Assembly: GCA_013368445.1 (NCBI GenBank)
Contig: JAACJO010000009.1
Location: 1,364,001-1,428,000, forward strand
From: Leucocoprinus leucothites
Taxonomy: Eukaryota > Basidiomycota > Agaricomycetes > Agaricales > Agaricaceae
DNA: 64,000 bases
Direction of reading: 5' to 3'
Below are positions 23,871 to 35,049 of this stretch, piece after piece. The translations under genes and the position numbers were made by a program. Below the pieces are notes generated by a model. The model was not told the DNA's origin. It ran no database searches and saw only the letters and a program-made list of their open reading frames with translations. Within the stretch, counting starts at the first letter, position 1. Each line of letters begins with the position of its first letter.

Positions 23871-24810
23871 CCTCGCCAATATCACGGAAGTCAACATCAA
23901 GCACATTGATCACGATTTCACAAATGTTCTGCTTCGGTCCCAGGTGAACCACTACTATCCCACTGTGCCAGTTAGGCTTAAACCCTGGTGATCCTGCATA
24001 CTCCACCAGATCCTCAGCCCGGTATCGGTGGCCTTCCTTTCAGCAATGGAATTGGAGGCAGCAGTCAGCTCTTTTCAGGTGAGCAACGGAAGGTACCTTT
24101 ATATGTAATAAGCGTTCATTATAACGACCCAATCATTTAGCAAACACTTCATGAACATACTTACCGATGAAATAAGTCAAGGAATAAATACGGAGACGAA
24201 TGCCCGCCCCAAGGAGATAAAATGGAAAATTATCTCTTGAAGCAACGCCTTAAACGCCAGTAAATCGGTATCCAGGAGCTGAGTGGATCTCGAAATTTCT
24301 TTTCCCTCTACGGACGACTTCAGATCGAGATAAACAAGCTTTGTATACGGGGACCGCCAGCTGAATTCTTCAAAAAGCAATTAGGCATGTAAAAGGTGAC
24401 ATTCGGAGAGCGGTCACCTACGGGAAATGAGTGAATCTTGAGGAGTAGCGTTGCATTGAATAGACTTTGCGACGACTTCATAATTCACTGCTGCTTTATC
24501 AATACAATATTTCCCAGATCGTTGCGGGTTGCGAAGGAGGTCTCCAAATGAAGCATGATAATAATGAATGCGAAATAGGGGAGAAGCCCCAGCAGACGGT
24601 GGAACGTGGAGAACCGAGGCTAGTTGTTGCAAAACATTATAAAATGCGCGTTGAGTGAGGCGCAGCGGATTTGCTTGAACACTAGCGCCGAAGGAATTGC
24701 TACGAAGAACAAGTCCAATCCAAGACTGCGTCGAGTAGTTGGGAGGATGGTGAAGGAATCCAGGACATTATATTCGGGTAGACGAGGTCAAGAGCATGAA
24801 TACGTTGCAT
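23871..24810 (-). repeat. Duplicated unidentified segment, copy A
   Basis: Aligns with 28166-29125 over its whole length. On the minus strand it contains frames such as PNWHSGIVVVHLGPKQNICE near 23880-23990 and NPQRSGKYCIDKAAVNYEVV near 24490. These look like exons, but I cannot assign a family. In both copies this sequence is fused directly downstream of the truncated POL2 fragment. Confidence 0.55.
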
Positions 24811-25816
24811 ATCACTAACACCACAGGTTATCACACATAGTTCCAAGAGCTTTTTGAATGACTGCCTTGACCTCGTCATAATTGGTCACATCTTCGAGTT
24901 TGGCTTCTGACTCTTCAACCATACAGGGTTGAAGAACAGCGTCTGATTCGTCGATGAGTTGTTGAGCTGCTGCTGGCACAGTCTTGAAGTTGGCTGGGAT
25001 ATCGCTACGGAATACCCCAGCTTCGAGTGCTTCGACGTGACCGTAGGTCTCCGACACAAGCAGATGACGGTTGAACATAGTGCCGTGTGACTCTTCGTGT
25101 CTGTTCGGCATAATGTGTCCTCGATAGACTTCGACCTTGGATATTTCATTGAAAAAGGCAAAATATAAAAGTGCCAGTAAACGTAGCATGAGAAAAGCCT
25201 CGCAAAGGTTCCACTGCCCTCTCTTAAGACCTCATCCGGGTTGAGAGGAATGATATTGCAGAGGGAGAAGATAAAAGGATGCATATATTTCATGTAAAGA
25301 TAATATGTTGCTACGGCGTCGGAAACAGAGTACTGAGCAAGCACTTGAAGTTGTTCCATAGCATACCTAAAGAACAAGAATTAGCTCTTGCATCAATCTA
25401 AAATCTAGAGTCATGCAAACTCACGACATCATGAGCTCTGGATCCAATTCTATAGGATTGTAGCCTAGCTTTGCGGTTGTGACCGCTTTCAAACCCTGAC
25501 TTCCTTGAGGGAGATACGAGCCGCGTTTCACCCGTCGGAAGCAGTCCATATGTGCGGAGTTGTTACTCTTGTATTCGTCCTCTGAGTCTTTGGCAAATCC
25601 AGCTTCTTGGTACATGTCGATACCGTTAACCTTGGCGCGGGCATCGAGGAACGGAAAATCCAAAGTCTCCGTTGAATATGGCCACAACGGTAGATTTTAC
25701 TTCTTGGATATGGGAAAAGAAACGTTGTATAGTAGAAGGCTTGAACAAGTCAGATGAGAATGCAGACATATAAATTAATGACTTGCCTCGTTGGCTTCGT
25801 TGAAAACTATAAATGG

Positions 25817-25985
25817 TGTTAGAATAGCAATCCGAGGATTATCCTCGTGAATTATTCTGAGTTTAAATTTCATATATTATTGTTACTATGGTTTTATGTA
25901 TATATACCTATAGTCTACATTTCTGTACCCCGCTCGTTTGCCCTCCAATACCACCATGTTCGCCCAGCATCGAGTCCCTTCAACA
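25817..25985. mobile_element. 169-bp solo LTR inserted in POL2 copy A
   Basis: Begins TGTTAGAATAGC and ends CCCTTCAACA. It is flanked by a perfect AATGG duplication (25812-25816 and 25986-25990). It is absent from the equivalent position in copy B (about 30135), so it inserted after the copies separated. The ends suggest a Copia-type LTR. Confidence 0.88.
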
Positions 25986-26363
25986 AATGGGCCTTCACAA
26001 CTGTCCTTGGGTGTATATTTAAAATCGTCAATATCTTCACTGACAATTTCTCTATTCGTGATGAGGTAGCCTTGACCGTCAATCATGTACGAAATCATCA
26101 TGACTTGGTCGGTTGCTTGGTCAGGAGATTTGAGAGGAGCTTTGGTAGTTTCATTATTAAAAGCCATGATGACCGGGTCGGCACGCTTGACGCGTTCGAC
26201 GATGTGAGAACAACTGGGCTGGCCTTCGTTAAAGGTCACTGCGTACCGTAACCCTACGCGGACCTCGTTATCCATTGCGACACGCAAGTAGTAGGGGACG
26301 TCATACTCGCGAACGTCTATAATGCATTCCCGGGGATCTCTCTCCCGAGCTGACGTCTTGAGT

Positions 26364-26396
26364 GACTGTTCCCCGACTGTTCCCCGACTGTTCCCC
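26364..26396. repeat. 11-bp unit tripled within POL2 copy A
   Basis: GACTGTTCCCC occurs three times head to tail. Copy B has a single equivalent. The extra 22 bp shift the reading frame of the POL2 fragment. Confidence 0.85.
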
Positions 26397-26901
26397 GAGC
26401 TCGCCTTCGAAATCAATATCCATGCTGGTACCACCACCAGCTGTCGCATTAATGACCTCTGCATAAGCATCGACCACATTGCGTTTGGCGTCATTCATTT
26501 GAGTGAATGAAGTAGAAGTTGACTGCTGCCTTTCCAGATGGCCACTCAGGATCTTTCACTAGCATCTACAGAACATGTGTGACAAACAGGCAGGTAGAAA
26601 TGCTCGCACTCACCGGGCGCAAATTTATCAGCCATGCTTCCCGTCTAGTACCCTCCTGCACCTGAGCAAAACCCATCTTCTCGTTTAACTCATCATTGAG
26701 CGTAACCTTTTCGAATCTTTCCTCGAGTAAAGTGCCGTCATCTTCGCGTTTAGGGGCTGGAGAATCGCTGGGAAGTGAATTGCTGCCGCCTCGTCCTCTG
26801 CCTCCGGGCCAAGATTCAGCACCTCTGTAGCCATAGCGAGCGCCTGAGCCTCGTTTGCCTCGGTTTGAAGAAAGTCCGAAGGAGCCCCGTCCGCGACCCA
26901 T

Positions 26902-27356
26902 TCTGGAGCTGAGCCAACACACGCCTGCTGCAATTGCCCTTTGACGCGTAGTGTCACGCGTCAATTACGCGAAATGTCACACCCAGAGTAGTTTTTGCCA
27001 AATTCGTGCACGAGCGGGAGGCGACTTTCTATCCCTGTTATGCCACTAGATCAGGAATCTGCTTCACGAACCACATGTGTCTTCCATTCTCCCACGCAAC
27101 ATGGTGAATGAACCTAGAAGTCTAGGTTTGTGGAGCCTGCGGACACCCTAGCTGAAGGAGCGTCCGCCGTCAATGATCAAATGAATCGAAGGACAGCCAA
27201 TGCCAGGCCGAAAGGGTGTGCACTGTGGACAAGGAAATAAGCCCATGCACATGTCTCATCTTCTCTAATAGTACAACCGCTGGTTGAACTCTATTAAGAC
27301 GCCGGGAAACGAGGTGTCACAGTGAACCAACGTTCTTAATGCCTCCTAAGTTCCTA
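26902..27356. repeat. Duplicate of the POL2/membrane-gene promoter
   Basis: Nearly identical to 776-1210, including two ACGCGT boxes at 26944-26949 and 26956-26961. The match stops about 27356, just at the start region of the membrane gene, which is missing. APH-related sequence follows from about 27389. Confidence 0.85.
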
Positions 27357-27388
27357 GTGAGTGCTAAGCGACCAGCATTTTGTCCGGA

Positions 27389-28000
27389 TGTCCCTCAGAC
27401 ACCAGCCCCGTCGACGTCAGCAAAATCGTCTCTATGATGTTCTTCCGGGATAATCATTCCCCAGAGGTCCTTTTCACTCAACGCACGATTGGCTGGCGGT
27501 AATCCTCACATTCATCCTCAATGGCACCACCACCACCACCACCCCCTTAGCCGACCCCTCACCACTGCTGCCGACGAAGATGATGATGACGACGACTATC
27601 GCGAGGAGGCAGAGATCCCCAAACGACTCGTCAGGCTTCCTCCATGAATCTTCCCTCCCTTGCCGAATGACGCCCCCGAGACAACGATAATTCACCACGA
27701 CGATGTCTCACCTCACATAAACTCTATTTCGAGCGCAAGCTCGAGTGGGAGCAGACGCAGCTCTGGGACGTGTTTTTGAATTAAATGCAGTACCTTAGGC
27801 CAGAGTGGGTGTGGATGTACCAGCTAAGCAAGCTGAAAAATGACTTTTATATTGCTGTCATGGAATGCGATGGGCCTTTCAGCAAGGGCCGTGTACGGCG
27901 TTGGCTGGACAGGGTAGAGCCAATGACTGACCAAGAGCTGAGAGGAGAACCCGGTGAGGGATATAGGTCGCTTGAGGATGATCAGTGGTGCCAGATATAG
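27389..28000 (+). pseudogene. APH-like kinase pseudogene, less decayed copy
   Basis: Aligns with the 15660-16010 part of the other APH pseudogene (a frame with RGPFHSTHDWLAVILTFIL). After the catalytic-loop region it jumps to the C-terminal part of the family: FERKLEWEQTQLWDVFLN, a stop, then LRPEWVWMYQLSKLKNDFYI and a final stretch ending DDQWCQI. The segment between the catalytic loop and the C-terminal helices is deleted. The upstream end coincides with the end of the duplicated POL2 promoter. Confidence 0.55.
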
Positions 28001-28165
28001 GGGAGTTTGACATGGCCTATTAGCCAACTTTTTGTGATGGTTCGTAGACCGGTCGCTTGAACCATAAATATAACGGTTGGATTATGGATGCAAGGGGTTG
28101 AGTAATTACATTAAGTGTAATGTCGGTTTATTGTAGGACGTACTATATATTACTCAGGTCACAAT

Positions 28166-29125
28166 TTCCGACAGGCCTCGCCAATATCACGAAAGTCAAC
28201 ATCGAGCACATTGATCACGATTTCACAAATGTTCTGCTTCGGTCCCAGGTGAACCACTACTATCCCACTGTGCCAGTTAGGCTTAAAACCTAGCGATTCT
28301 GCATACTCCACCAGATCGTCAGCCCAGTATCCGGTGGCATTCCTTTCAGCAATGGGATTGGAGGCAGCAGTCGGCCCTTTTCAGGTGAGCAGCGGAAGGT
28401 ACCTTTATATGTAGTAAGTGCTTATTCTAACGACCCAATCATCCAGCAAACACTTCATGAACATACTTACCGATGAAATAAGCCAAGGAATAAATACGGG
28501 GACAAGTGCCCGCCCTAACGAGATAAAACGGAAGTCTATCTCGAGAAGCAACGTCTCAAACGCCAGTAAATCGGTGTCCAGGAGCCGAGTGCATCTCGAA
28601 ATTTACCTTTTCCCTCTACGGACAACTTCAGTTCGAGATAAATAAGCTCTGGATACTGGGACCACCAGCTGAATTCTTCAAAAGCAATTAGGCATGTAAA
28701 AGGAGTCATTCGAAGAGCGGTCACCTACGGGAAATGAGTGAATCTTGAAGAGTAGCATTGCATCGAATCGACCTTGCGACAACTTCATAATTCACTGCTG
28801 CTTCATCAATACAATATTTCCCAGACCGTTGCGGGTTGCGAACGAAATATCCAAACAGAATATGGTAATAATGAATGTGAAATAGGGAAGAAGCCCCAGC
28901 AAATGGTGGAATGTGAAGGACCGAGGCTAGTTGTCGCAAAGCATTGTACAATGTGGGTGGAGTGAGGCGCAGGCGATTTGGCCGATTTGGTTTAGCAATA
29001 GTGCCGAAGGAACTGCTACAAAAAATAAGTCCAATCCAAGGATGTGTCGAGTAGTTGGGAGGATAGTCGAGGGAAGACTGGACATTATATTCTGGTAGAG
29101 GTCAAGAGCATAAAGCGGTTGCATT
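28166..29125 (-). repeat. Duplicated unidentified segment, copy B
   Basis: Partner of 23871-24810. Minus-strand frames include PNWHSGIVVVHLGPK, LRQLASVLHIPPFAGASSL and NPQRSGKYCIDEAAVNYEVV. The protein family is not recognised. About 165 bp between 28001 and 28165 are featureless. Confidence 0.55.
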
Positions 29126-29126
29126 T

Positions 29127-31341
29127 CATTAACGCCGCGGGTTATCACACATAGTTTCAAGAGCATTTTGAATGACTGCCTTGACCTCGTTATAATTGGT
29201 CACATCTTCGGGTTTGGCTTCTGACTCTTCAACCATACAAAATTGAAAAACAACGTCTAACTCGTCGATGAGCTGTTGAGCTGCTGCCGGCACGATCTTG
29301 AAGTTGGTTGGGATATCGCTACGAAATACCCCAGCTTCGAGTGCTTCGACGTGACCACCGACGTAGATCTCCGGCGCAAGCAGATGTCGGTTGAACATGC
29401 TGCCGTGTGACTCTCCGTGTCTGTCTGGCATAATGTGTCCTCGATAGGCTTCGACCTTGGATATTTCATGAAAAAGGGAAAATATAAAAGTGCCAGTGAA
29501 CGTAGCATGAGCAAAGTCTCGCAAAGAGTCCTCACTACCCTTTTTCAGAACTTCATCCGGGTTGAGAAGAATGATATTACAGAGGGAGAAGACCAAAGAT
29601 TGCGCGTATTTCATGTACAGATAATAAGTTGCTACAGCATCGGAAACGGAGCACTGAGCAAGTACTTGACGTTGTTCCGTAGCATACCTGAGGAACAAGA
29701 ATCAGCACCTGCGCCGACCTAATATCTAAAATCATGTAAACTCACGGCGTCACGAGCTCTGGGTCCAATTCTATAGGGTTGTAGCCCAGTTTGGCAGTTG
29801 TGACCGCTTTCAAGCCCTGGCTCCCTTGAGGGAGATATGAGTCGTGTTTCACCCATCAGCAGTCCATATGTGCGGCATTGTTACTCTTGTATTCGTCCTC
29901 CAAGTCTTTGACGAATCTAGCTTCTTGGTACATGTCGATACCGTTAACTTTAGCGCGGGCATCGAGAAACGGAAAATCGAAAAAGTCTCCGTTAAATGTG
30001 GCCACCGCTGTAGGTTTCACTTCTTGGATATGGGAAAAGAAACGCTGTATAGTAGCAGCCTTGAACAATAAGTCAGATGAGAATGCAGACATGGAAATTA
30101 ACGACTTGCCTCGTTGACTTCGTTGAAAACTATGAATGGGCCTTCATAACCATCCTTGGGCGTATATTCGAAATCGTCAATATCTTCACTGACAATTTCT
30201 CTGTTCATAATGAGATAGCCTTGACCATCAATCATATACGAAATCATCATGACCTGGTCGATCGCCTGGTCAGGAAATTTGAGAGGAGCTTTGGTGGTCA
30301 ATATCGAAAGCCATGACGACCGGATCGACACGCTTGACGCGTTCGACGATGTGAGAGAAACTGGGCTGGCCTCCATTAAATGTCACTGCGTACCATAGCC
30401 CTACGCGGATCTCGTTGTCGATTGCGACCCGCAGGTAGTAGGGAACGTCATACTCGCGAACGTCTATAATGCATTCCCGGGGATCCCTCCCATGAGCCGA
30501 TGACTCGAGCGACTGTTCTCCGAGGTCGCCCTCGAAATCAATATCCATGCTGGCTCCACCAGTTGTCGCATTAATGACCTCTGCATAAGCGTCGACCGCA
30601 TCGCGTTTGGCGCCATTGGTTTGAGCAAGGGGGACAATATCACGTCTGACGGCGAGCAAGTCGCTGACATTACGGAAGCATAGCTGGAGGTATAGTCTTC
30701 GGTGACCCATGAGGTGGTTTGGGAGCTTGAGGTCTTCCTTCTTGTCACGAACAATACGTGATATCGTGCCTTCGTACTTCTTGCGTAGCCATTCTTCTAC
30801 AGCTGTTCCTGGTCCAGACTGCTAGAATCAGCATGTGAGAAGGGGTGAGGGGTGAACAACGGACCTTGCATGCGATACAGAAATACGGCTCATATTGAAA
30901 TGTACATCTAAACATTCCTCCATCGTCTTGAATGAAATAGAAATCAACCGCTGCCTTTCCAGATGGCCACTCAGGATCTTTCGCGAGCGTCTACAGAACA
31001 TGAGTTACAAACGAGCAGACAGAAATGCTCGCACTCACTGGGCGCATATTTATCAACCATCCTTCCCTTCTAGCACCCTCCTGCACACGAGCAAAACCCA
31101 TCTTCTCATCTGTCTGTCTCGTCATTGATCGCAACTCTTTCGAATATTTCCTCTGGTAAAGTGCTGTCGTCTTCGCGTATAATCGCTGGAAAATCACTGG
31201 GAAGTGAATTGCCGCCGCCTCGTCTCGTCCCCGTCCTCGGCCTCCACGCCATGATCCAGCACCTCTGTAGCCATAGCGAGCAGCTGAGCCTCGTTTTTCC
31301 CGGTTTAAAGAAAGTCCAAAGGAGCCCCGTCTGCGACGCAT
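29127..31341 (-). pseudogene. POL2 N-terminal fragment, copy B (broken)
   Basis: It keeps more structure than copy A: leader, exons 2 and 3, [29 protein letters not shown] and the Exo II motif [15 protein letters not shown]. Lesions are visible. The first Met context is changed (MRRRRGSFG). Two offsetting frame changes in exon 1 replace the usual segment. A frame break right at Exo I gives AFDIDHQ instead of AFDIETT. A stop follows AAHMDC. It ends after MCDNPRR, where POL2 homology stops and the unidentified duplicated segment begins. The stretch 30565-30795 is almost identical to 1-233, far closer than the flanks. Confidence 0.88.
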
Positions 31342-31369
31342 CCTAGACCTAGGCCAACAAACACCTGCT

Positions 31370-32402
31370 GCAGTTACCCTTTGACGCCTACGTTAATCAC
31401 GCGACATGTCACGCCTAGCTAAATTCGTTCGCGAATGGGAGGCGGCGATGATCGATCAGCGCTTTTCTATCTCTCTCAATGCCACTAGATCAGAAATTTT
31501 TGCCTCGTGAATAACAGATGTCCTCAACTTCCCATGTAACATGATGAATGAACTCAGAAGCCAATGTTATGGGCGTTTGCGGACGTTATGTACAATTTCC
31601 ACCGGGGGTTTTAGACCTGGCAAATGAATGGATGAGCATCAGCTACCAGATGAGTCGAAGGACAGTCAATACCAGGCCGAAAGGGCGTGGACAAGGAGAC
31701 AAACTCATGGATGTGGCTCATCTTCTCAAATAGCACAACTGCTATGGCGCCGTCTTGTCCAGCGTCACAATGAGTCGACCTTCCTAAAGAGTCCTAACTT
31801 CTTGGCAACCTCTGAAAATCCTACTGTAAACCTCAATGCTTCTTCTTCAAGTTCAAGCGCTCAGAACTAGGTACAACTCCATGTCGCATGGACTTCTTGA
31901 GCATAAAACCAGGTTTATATGTATTTGCACATATCTGCGATTGAGCCAGATTGACAGTCTTCGGTATGGCCCCAACATCAACATTTTCTTGATGCTACTG
32001 GATCCCTCGCGAACCACAAATGTTATCGATCTCCTCACGCAGCATGATGAATTAGCTCAAAAGTCAAGGCTTTGAGCGCCTGGAGGCACTACAATTCGCA
32101 CCGTGGATTTTGGACCCGGCAAATGAATGAGTGAATGAGCGCCACTTACGAGATGAATGGAAGCATCAGTGGAAGGACAACCAATGCCAGACCGACAGGG
32201 TGCGGACAATAACAGTACAGTATCGGTTCCCGCTCGCTTCCGAGCTGTTGCTGACGAATATTGTACATACCCATACAATTCATGGACGCGGCTCGTCTTC
32301 CCGAGCGCTGGTCGCGTTCCATCGAGGCGGGCATGAGGCGTCACAACCAATCGACCTTAAAGGCTCCTAGCTTCCCGACAATGCCCCCCTGCTCAATGCA
32401 TA
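31370..32402. promoter_or_regulatory. Expanded, internally duplicated promoter of membrane gene copy 2
   Basis: The promoter seen at 776-1235 occurs here twice in tandem, diverged, at about 31400-31850 and 31960-32400. Shared pieces include the GATGAATG segments, the GGACA-AATACCAGGCCGA-like block and the start-proximal sequence. The ACGCGT boxes are lost (ACGCCT and ACGCGA). Short frames here are not credible genes. Confidence 0.6.
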
Positions 32403-34085
32403 ATGGCCTTTGTCCTGCTGCTCGTATTTTCCGCTCTCACAAACAGTGCTCCTACTATCAACCTGTCAAACATGGATCCTCATCTCTCCCACCCCGTTCT
32501 TCGAGATGTTCCTAGCAGTCCCGAATTCGGACGCTATCGAACAACACTTCAAATCATTTGGGCCTGCCTCTCCACCATATTTGCTTGCACCTGGGTCGCT
32601 ATTCACCCTAACATTCCCGGTCATCGCGACTCGTGGTTCCGAAATTTCAGGAGGAGAATCACCTTGATGACTGGTGCAATCGTTGCGCCGGAGTTCATCC
32701 TACTCTGGGCATTGCGGCAGCGGAGGGCGGCTAAAAGAATTAAAACAGCGTTTAATAAGGACTGCTTTGGTGATGGTGAGCTCTTGACGTCTGATACGCT
32801 AATAGTAAAATTCGTCACTGATCACTGAGGTTTTCATCCAGCTGATCCTGACGATGTCAAGTACACTTCACAATTCTGGCAGTTGTTCGAAAGCCCCTCT
32901 CCAGCGCCAGTGCCAGGTTGGACGCTCGCACACGCATTCTTTGTACAGATGGGCGGCCTCATGTTATACCGTGATGGAGAACCGGTCAAAGTCCTCACTT
33001 TTGAGCGGCTAGTCCGGTCGATTGAAAGCGGCGAAGTCGATATCCCTCAAATATTCGTAGAGGACATCAACGACAAGAGTAAAGGAGATCTTCTTAGCAA
33101 ATCAGTGGCTATCATTCAGACGCTGTGGTTCGTTGCTCAATGCATCGCTCGCTGGCGGTCTCACCTGCACCTGTCCGAATTGGAGGTCCTCACATTGGGC
33201 TTTGCGGCGTTCAACGCTTACCTTTACAAGACCTGGTGGTCAAAACCCCAGGGAGTTATAGTTCCTATTAGGGTCGCATGGAAGCAACCCCCCCAAGAAG
33301 ATCCCGTCGTGACTCTTACTGAGTCCCGGAAGCTTATATCTACAATCGCCGACAAGAGTAACGAGAGTCAGATAAAGGACGCCCAGGAATACTTATTCGA
33401 CAAAGGAAGCTCGTACTTTCCACAATTTGCTTGGCCTCTGTGGCGCGGCGAGCTTGATGAAAGGTGCAAAAGTATCGCCCCGGGCCACTTCCTCCACCGC
33501 GTCTGCTACTACATTTCCCTCCCAATCTTGGTTTTATTCATATTCTGCCACTGGATCGTGCGTACCGGTGCGAAGACCATATTGGCCTGGCGCTATCCCT
33601 TCAAATTTGGAGCCGAAGAAGTTTTTGCCGTGGTGGGCAAGACACGAGTACCGATGTTCTACGCCGAGGACTACGAAGACTTGAAAAGGAGGCAAGCGTT
33701 CCGGATCACTGTCATCGGGATCTTATTTGGTGGAATTCATTTGATACAGTGGTCGACCCCGTTCCCTTCCCGGGTTGAATGCCTGCTTTGGAGAGTGTCT
33801 GCTGTATTGATTACGGCTGGGCCACTCTTGGTAGGCATTTCTCAACCTTTATTACGAAAGCAAGTTAGAGCTTTCCTGGAGAACTCACTTAAGTCATCGG
33901 AGTGGGTGTCTACCCCCAACCTCAGGATCTGGCCACAAATTGGGTGTTATGCGGTGGGGGCTTGTGGATCTATTTACATCTTTGCTCGTCTGATTCTGAT
34001 TTTTTTGTCGTTCTTTACTTTGCGGAACCTTTCCGAGGATGTATACCGCGACATCCAGTGGTCTGAGGTATTTCCGCATGTTTAA
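32403..34085 (+). CDS. Multi-pass membrane protein of unknown function, copy 2 (intact)
   Basis: Exon 1 is 32403-32775, the intron is 32776-32841 (GTGAGC to CAG) and exon 2 is 32842-34085, giving 538 residues. The in-frame TGA near 32827 lies inside this intron and is not a lesion. An N-terminal signal-like segment (MAFVLLLVFSAL) is followed by STIFACTWVAIHPNIPG and several hydrophobic helices. A conserved middle reads GWTLAHAFFVQMGGL and VDIPQIFVEDIND. The last helix is IYIFARLILIFLSFFTL and the end is WSEVFPHV. Copy 1 at 1236 lacks this C terminus because of a frameshift. No function is known to me. Confidence 0.75.
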
Positions 34086-34405
34086 TCAAGGTAGACGCTC
34101 CATATCGTTACGTTCTTCGCCAGGGAGTAGGCTTCTACTTGTTTGTAGCATCTTGAGTGTACCCATTTCTGACCCTTCGCTTCGAGTACTGAGACCATTT
34201 GGCATTAAGCCCTCCGAGTTATTTTTGATCTTGATATTACTTTCTTCACTTCACCCAAAGGATATCCATGCCACACCTAAAACACACGCGTGTTATAGAC
34301 AGCGATATCGCATCAGTCGTTTTGTGATCCGAGAATCTCTAAGCTTAACCTCTTCGGTCGACATGTTAAAGTCGTAGAATAATTAAATGCTGAAATTTAG
34401 TCAGT
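34086..34405. other. 3' intergenic, nothing recognised
   Basis: Between the membrane gene stop and tRNA-Val. It shows weak similarity to 2899-3120, downstream of copy 1, so the duplicated block includes the 3' flank. Confidence 0.5.
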
Positions 34406-34506
34406 GGGTCGATGGCGTAGTTGGTTATCGCATCTGTCTAACAACTTCTCCGGCGATTACCTGGTTGGTTCACAGAAGGTCCTCAGTTCGAACCTGGGTC
34501 GACTCA
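34406..34506 (+). tRNA. tRNA-Val (AAC) with 27-nt intron
   Basis: The acceptor stem GGGTCGA pairs with TCGACTC (one G-U), with discriminator A. The anticodon stem is TCTGT/ACAGA with loop CTAACAC, anticodon AAC. A 27-nt intron follows the nucleotide after the anticodon. The T arm is CTCAG-TTCGAAC-CTGGG (C/G-paired with one wobble-like mismatch). A near-identical gene lies at 60914-61014. Confidence 0.93.
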
Positions 34507-35049
34507 GTTTTTCTTCAACAATTTTTGTTGACTTAAATCGTGATTGGTTGATGATACTCCCATACGCTGCTTTGACCACTTGTCGATCCAGACTCGCACC
34601 TTTGCGGCCTAGGGGCCATTGTCAGTCACCATGATCCAGTGGTGTCTCTCATTAGCAGCCATTTCTTTGCCAGTCTTATTCTGTCTTCGTATTCTTGTCA
34701 ATGGACCATCGACGCAACATCTGCAGATTTCTTGCTTCCAGAAGCCATGGCGTGTATACCCCCCACCCGCTCGCGCGACTCCTCGATTGTTTTGAAGCAA
34801 TGCCGGCTCGGGTTTCCGCCAAGCGCTGACTTCCGAAGGAGACCCTTCTGCGTCATTCGTGTTGTTCACTGGGAAATTATCAAACCCCACAAATACACAC
34901 GCGCGAAGAACCCTATCGTGGAGTTGGTCATGCCAAGCTGCGAATTGTGGCCATCATTAGCGCGAAGCTTTCAACGCCGCCGGAATGTCACATGCGGGCG
35001 ATATATATAAGTACTTGAGCCTAGGCTCCCGGTTTGAAGGAAAGCAAGA
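34507..35049. promoter_or_regulatory. Upstream region of lactonase 1, TATA-like box
   Basis: A TATATATAA stretch at 35002-35010 lies about 40 bp before the lactonase start. The rest of the region is unremarkable. Confidence 0.55.

Larger units (their letters stand above)
24815..26901 (-). pseudogene. POL2 N-terminal fragment, copy A (broken)
   Basis: Starts with the same MGRGRGSFG leader at 26901. The exon 2-3 region has lost roughly 300 bp: NFYF runs into the segment before [11 protein letters not shown] near 26500-26510. An 11-bp unit is triplicated at 26364-26396, which shifts frame, and a solo LTR sits at 25817-25985. The exonuclease I motif reads [11 protein letters not shown] instead of AFDIETT, losing the catalytic Asp. 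The Exo II region after FNGDF is frame-shifted. Later segments ([47 protein letters not shown]) remain recognisable. Homology ends near residue 480 of about 2,200, then unrelated sequence follows. Confidence 0.88.

Noticed and set aside
23520..23909. Plus-strand 129-codon frame
   Set aside because: No recognisable domain and it overlaps coding-like minus-strand text shared by duplication; treated as a chance frame.
28927..29166. Hydrophobic minus-strand frame resembling a pheromone receptor (STE3) helix
   Set aside because: Resemblance is limited to hydrophobic composition; no receptor motif could be confirmed in any frame of either duplicate.
32820..32840. TGA stop splitting membrane gene copy 2 into two reading frames
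   Set aside because: It lies inside a GTGAGC...CAG intron (32776-32841); splicing gives an intact 538-residue frame, and the paralog has the matching intron.
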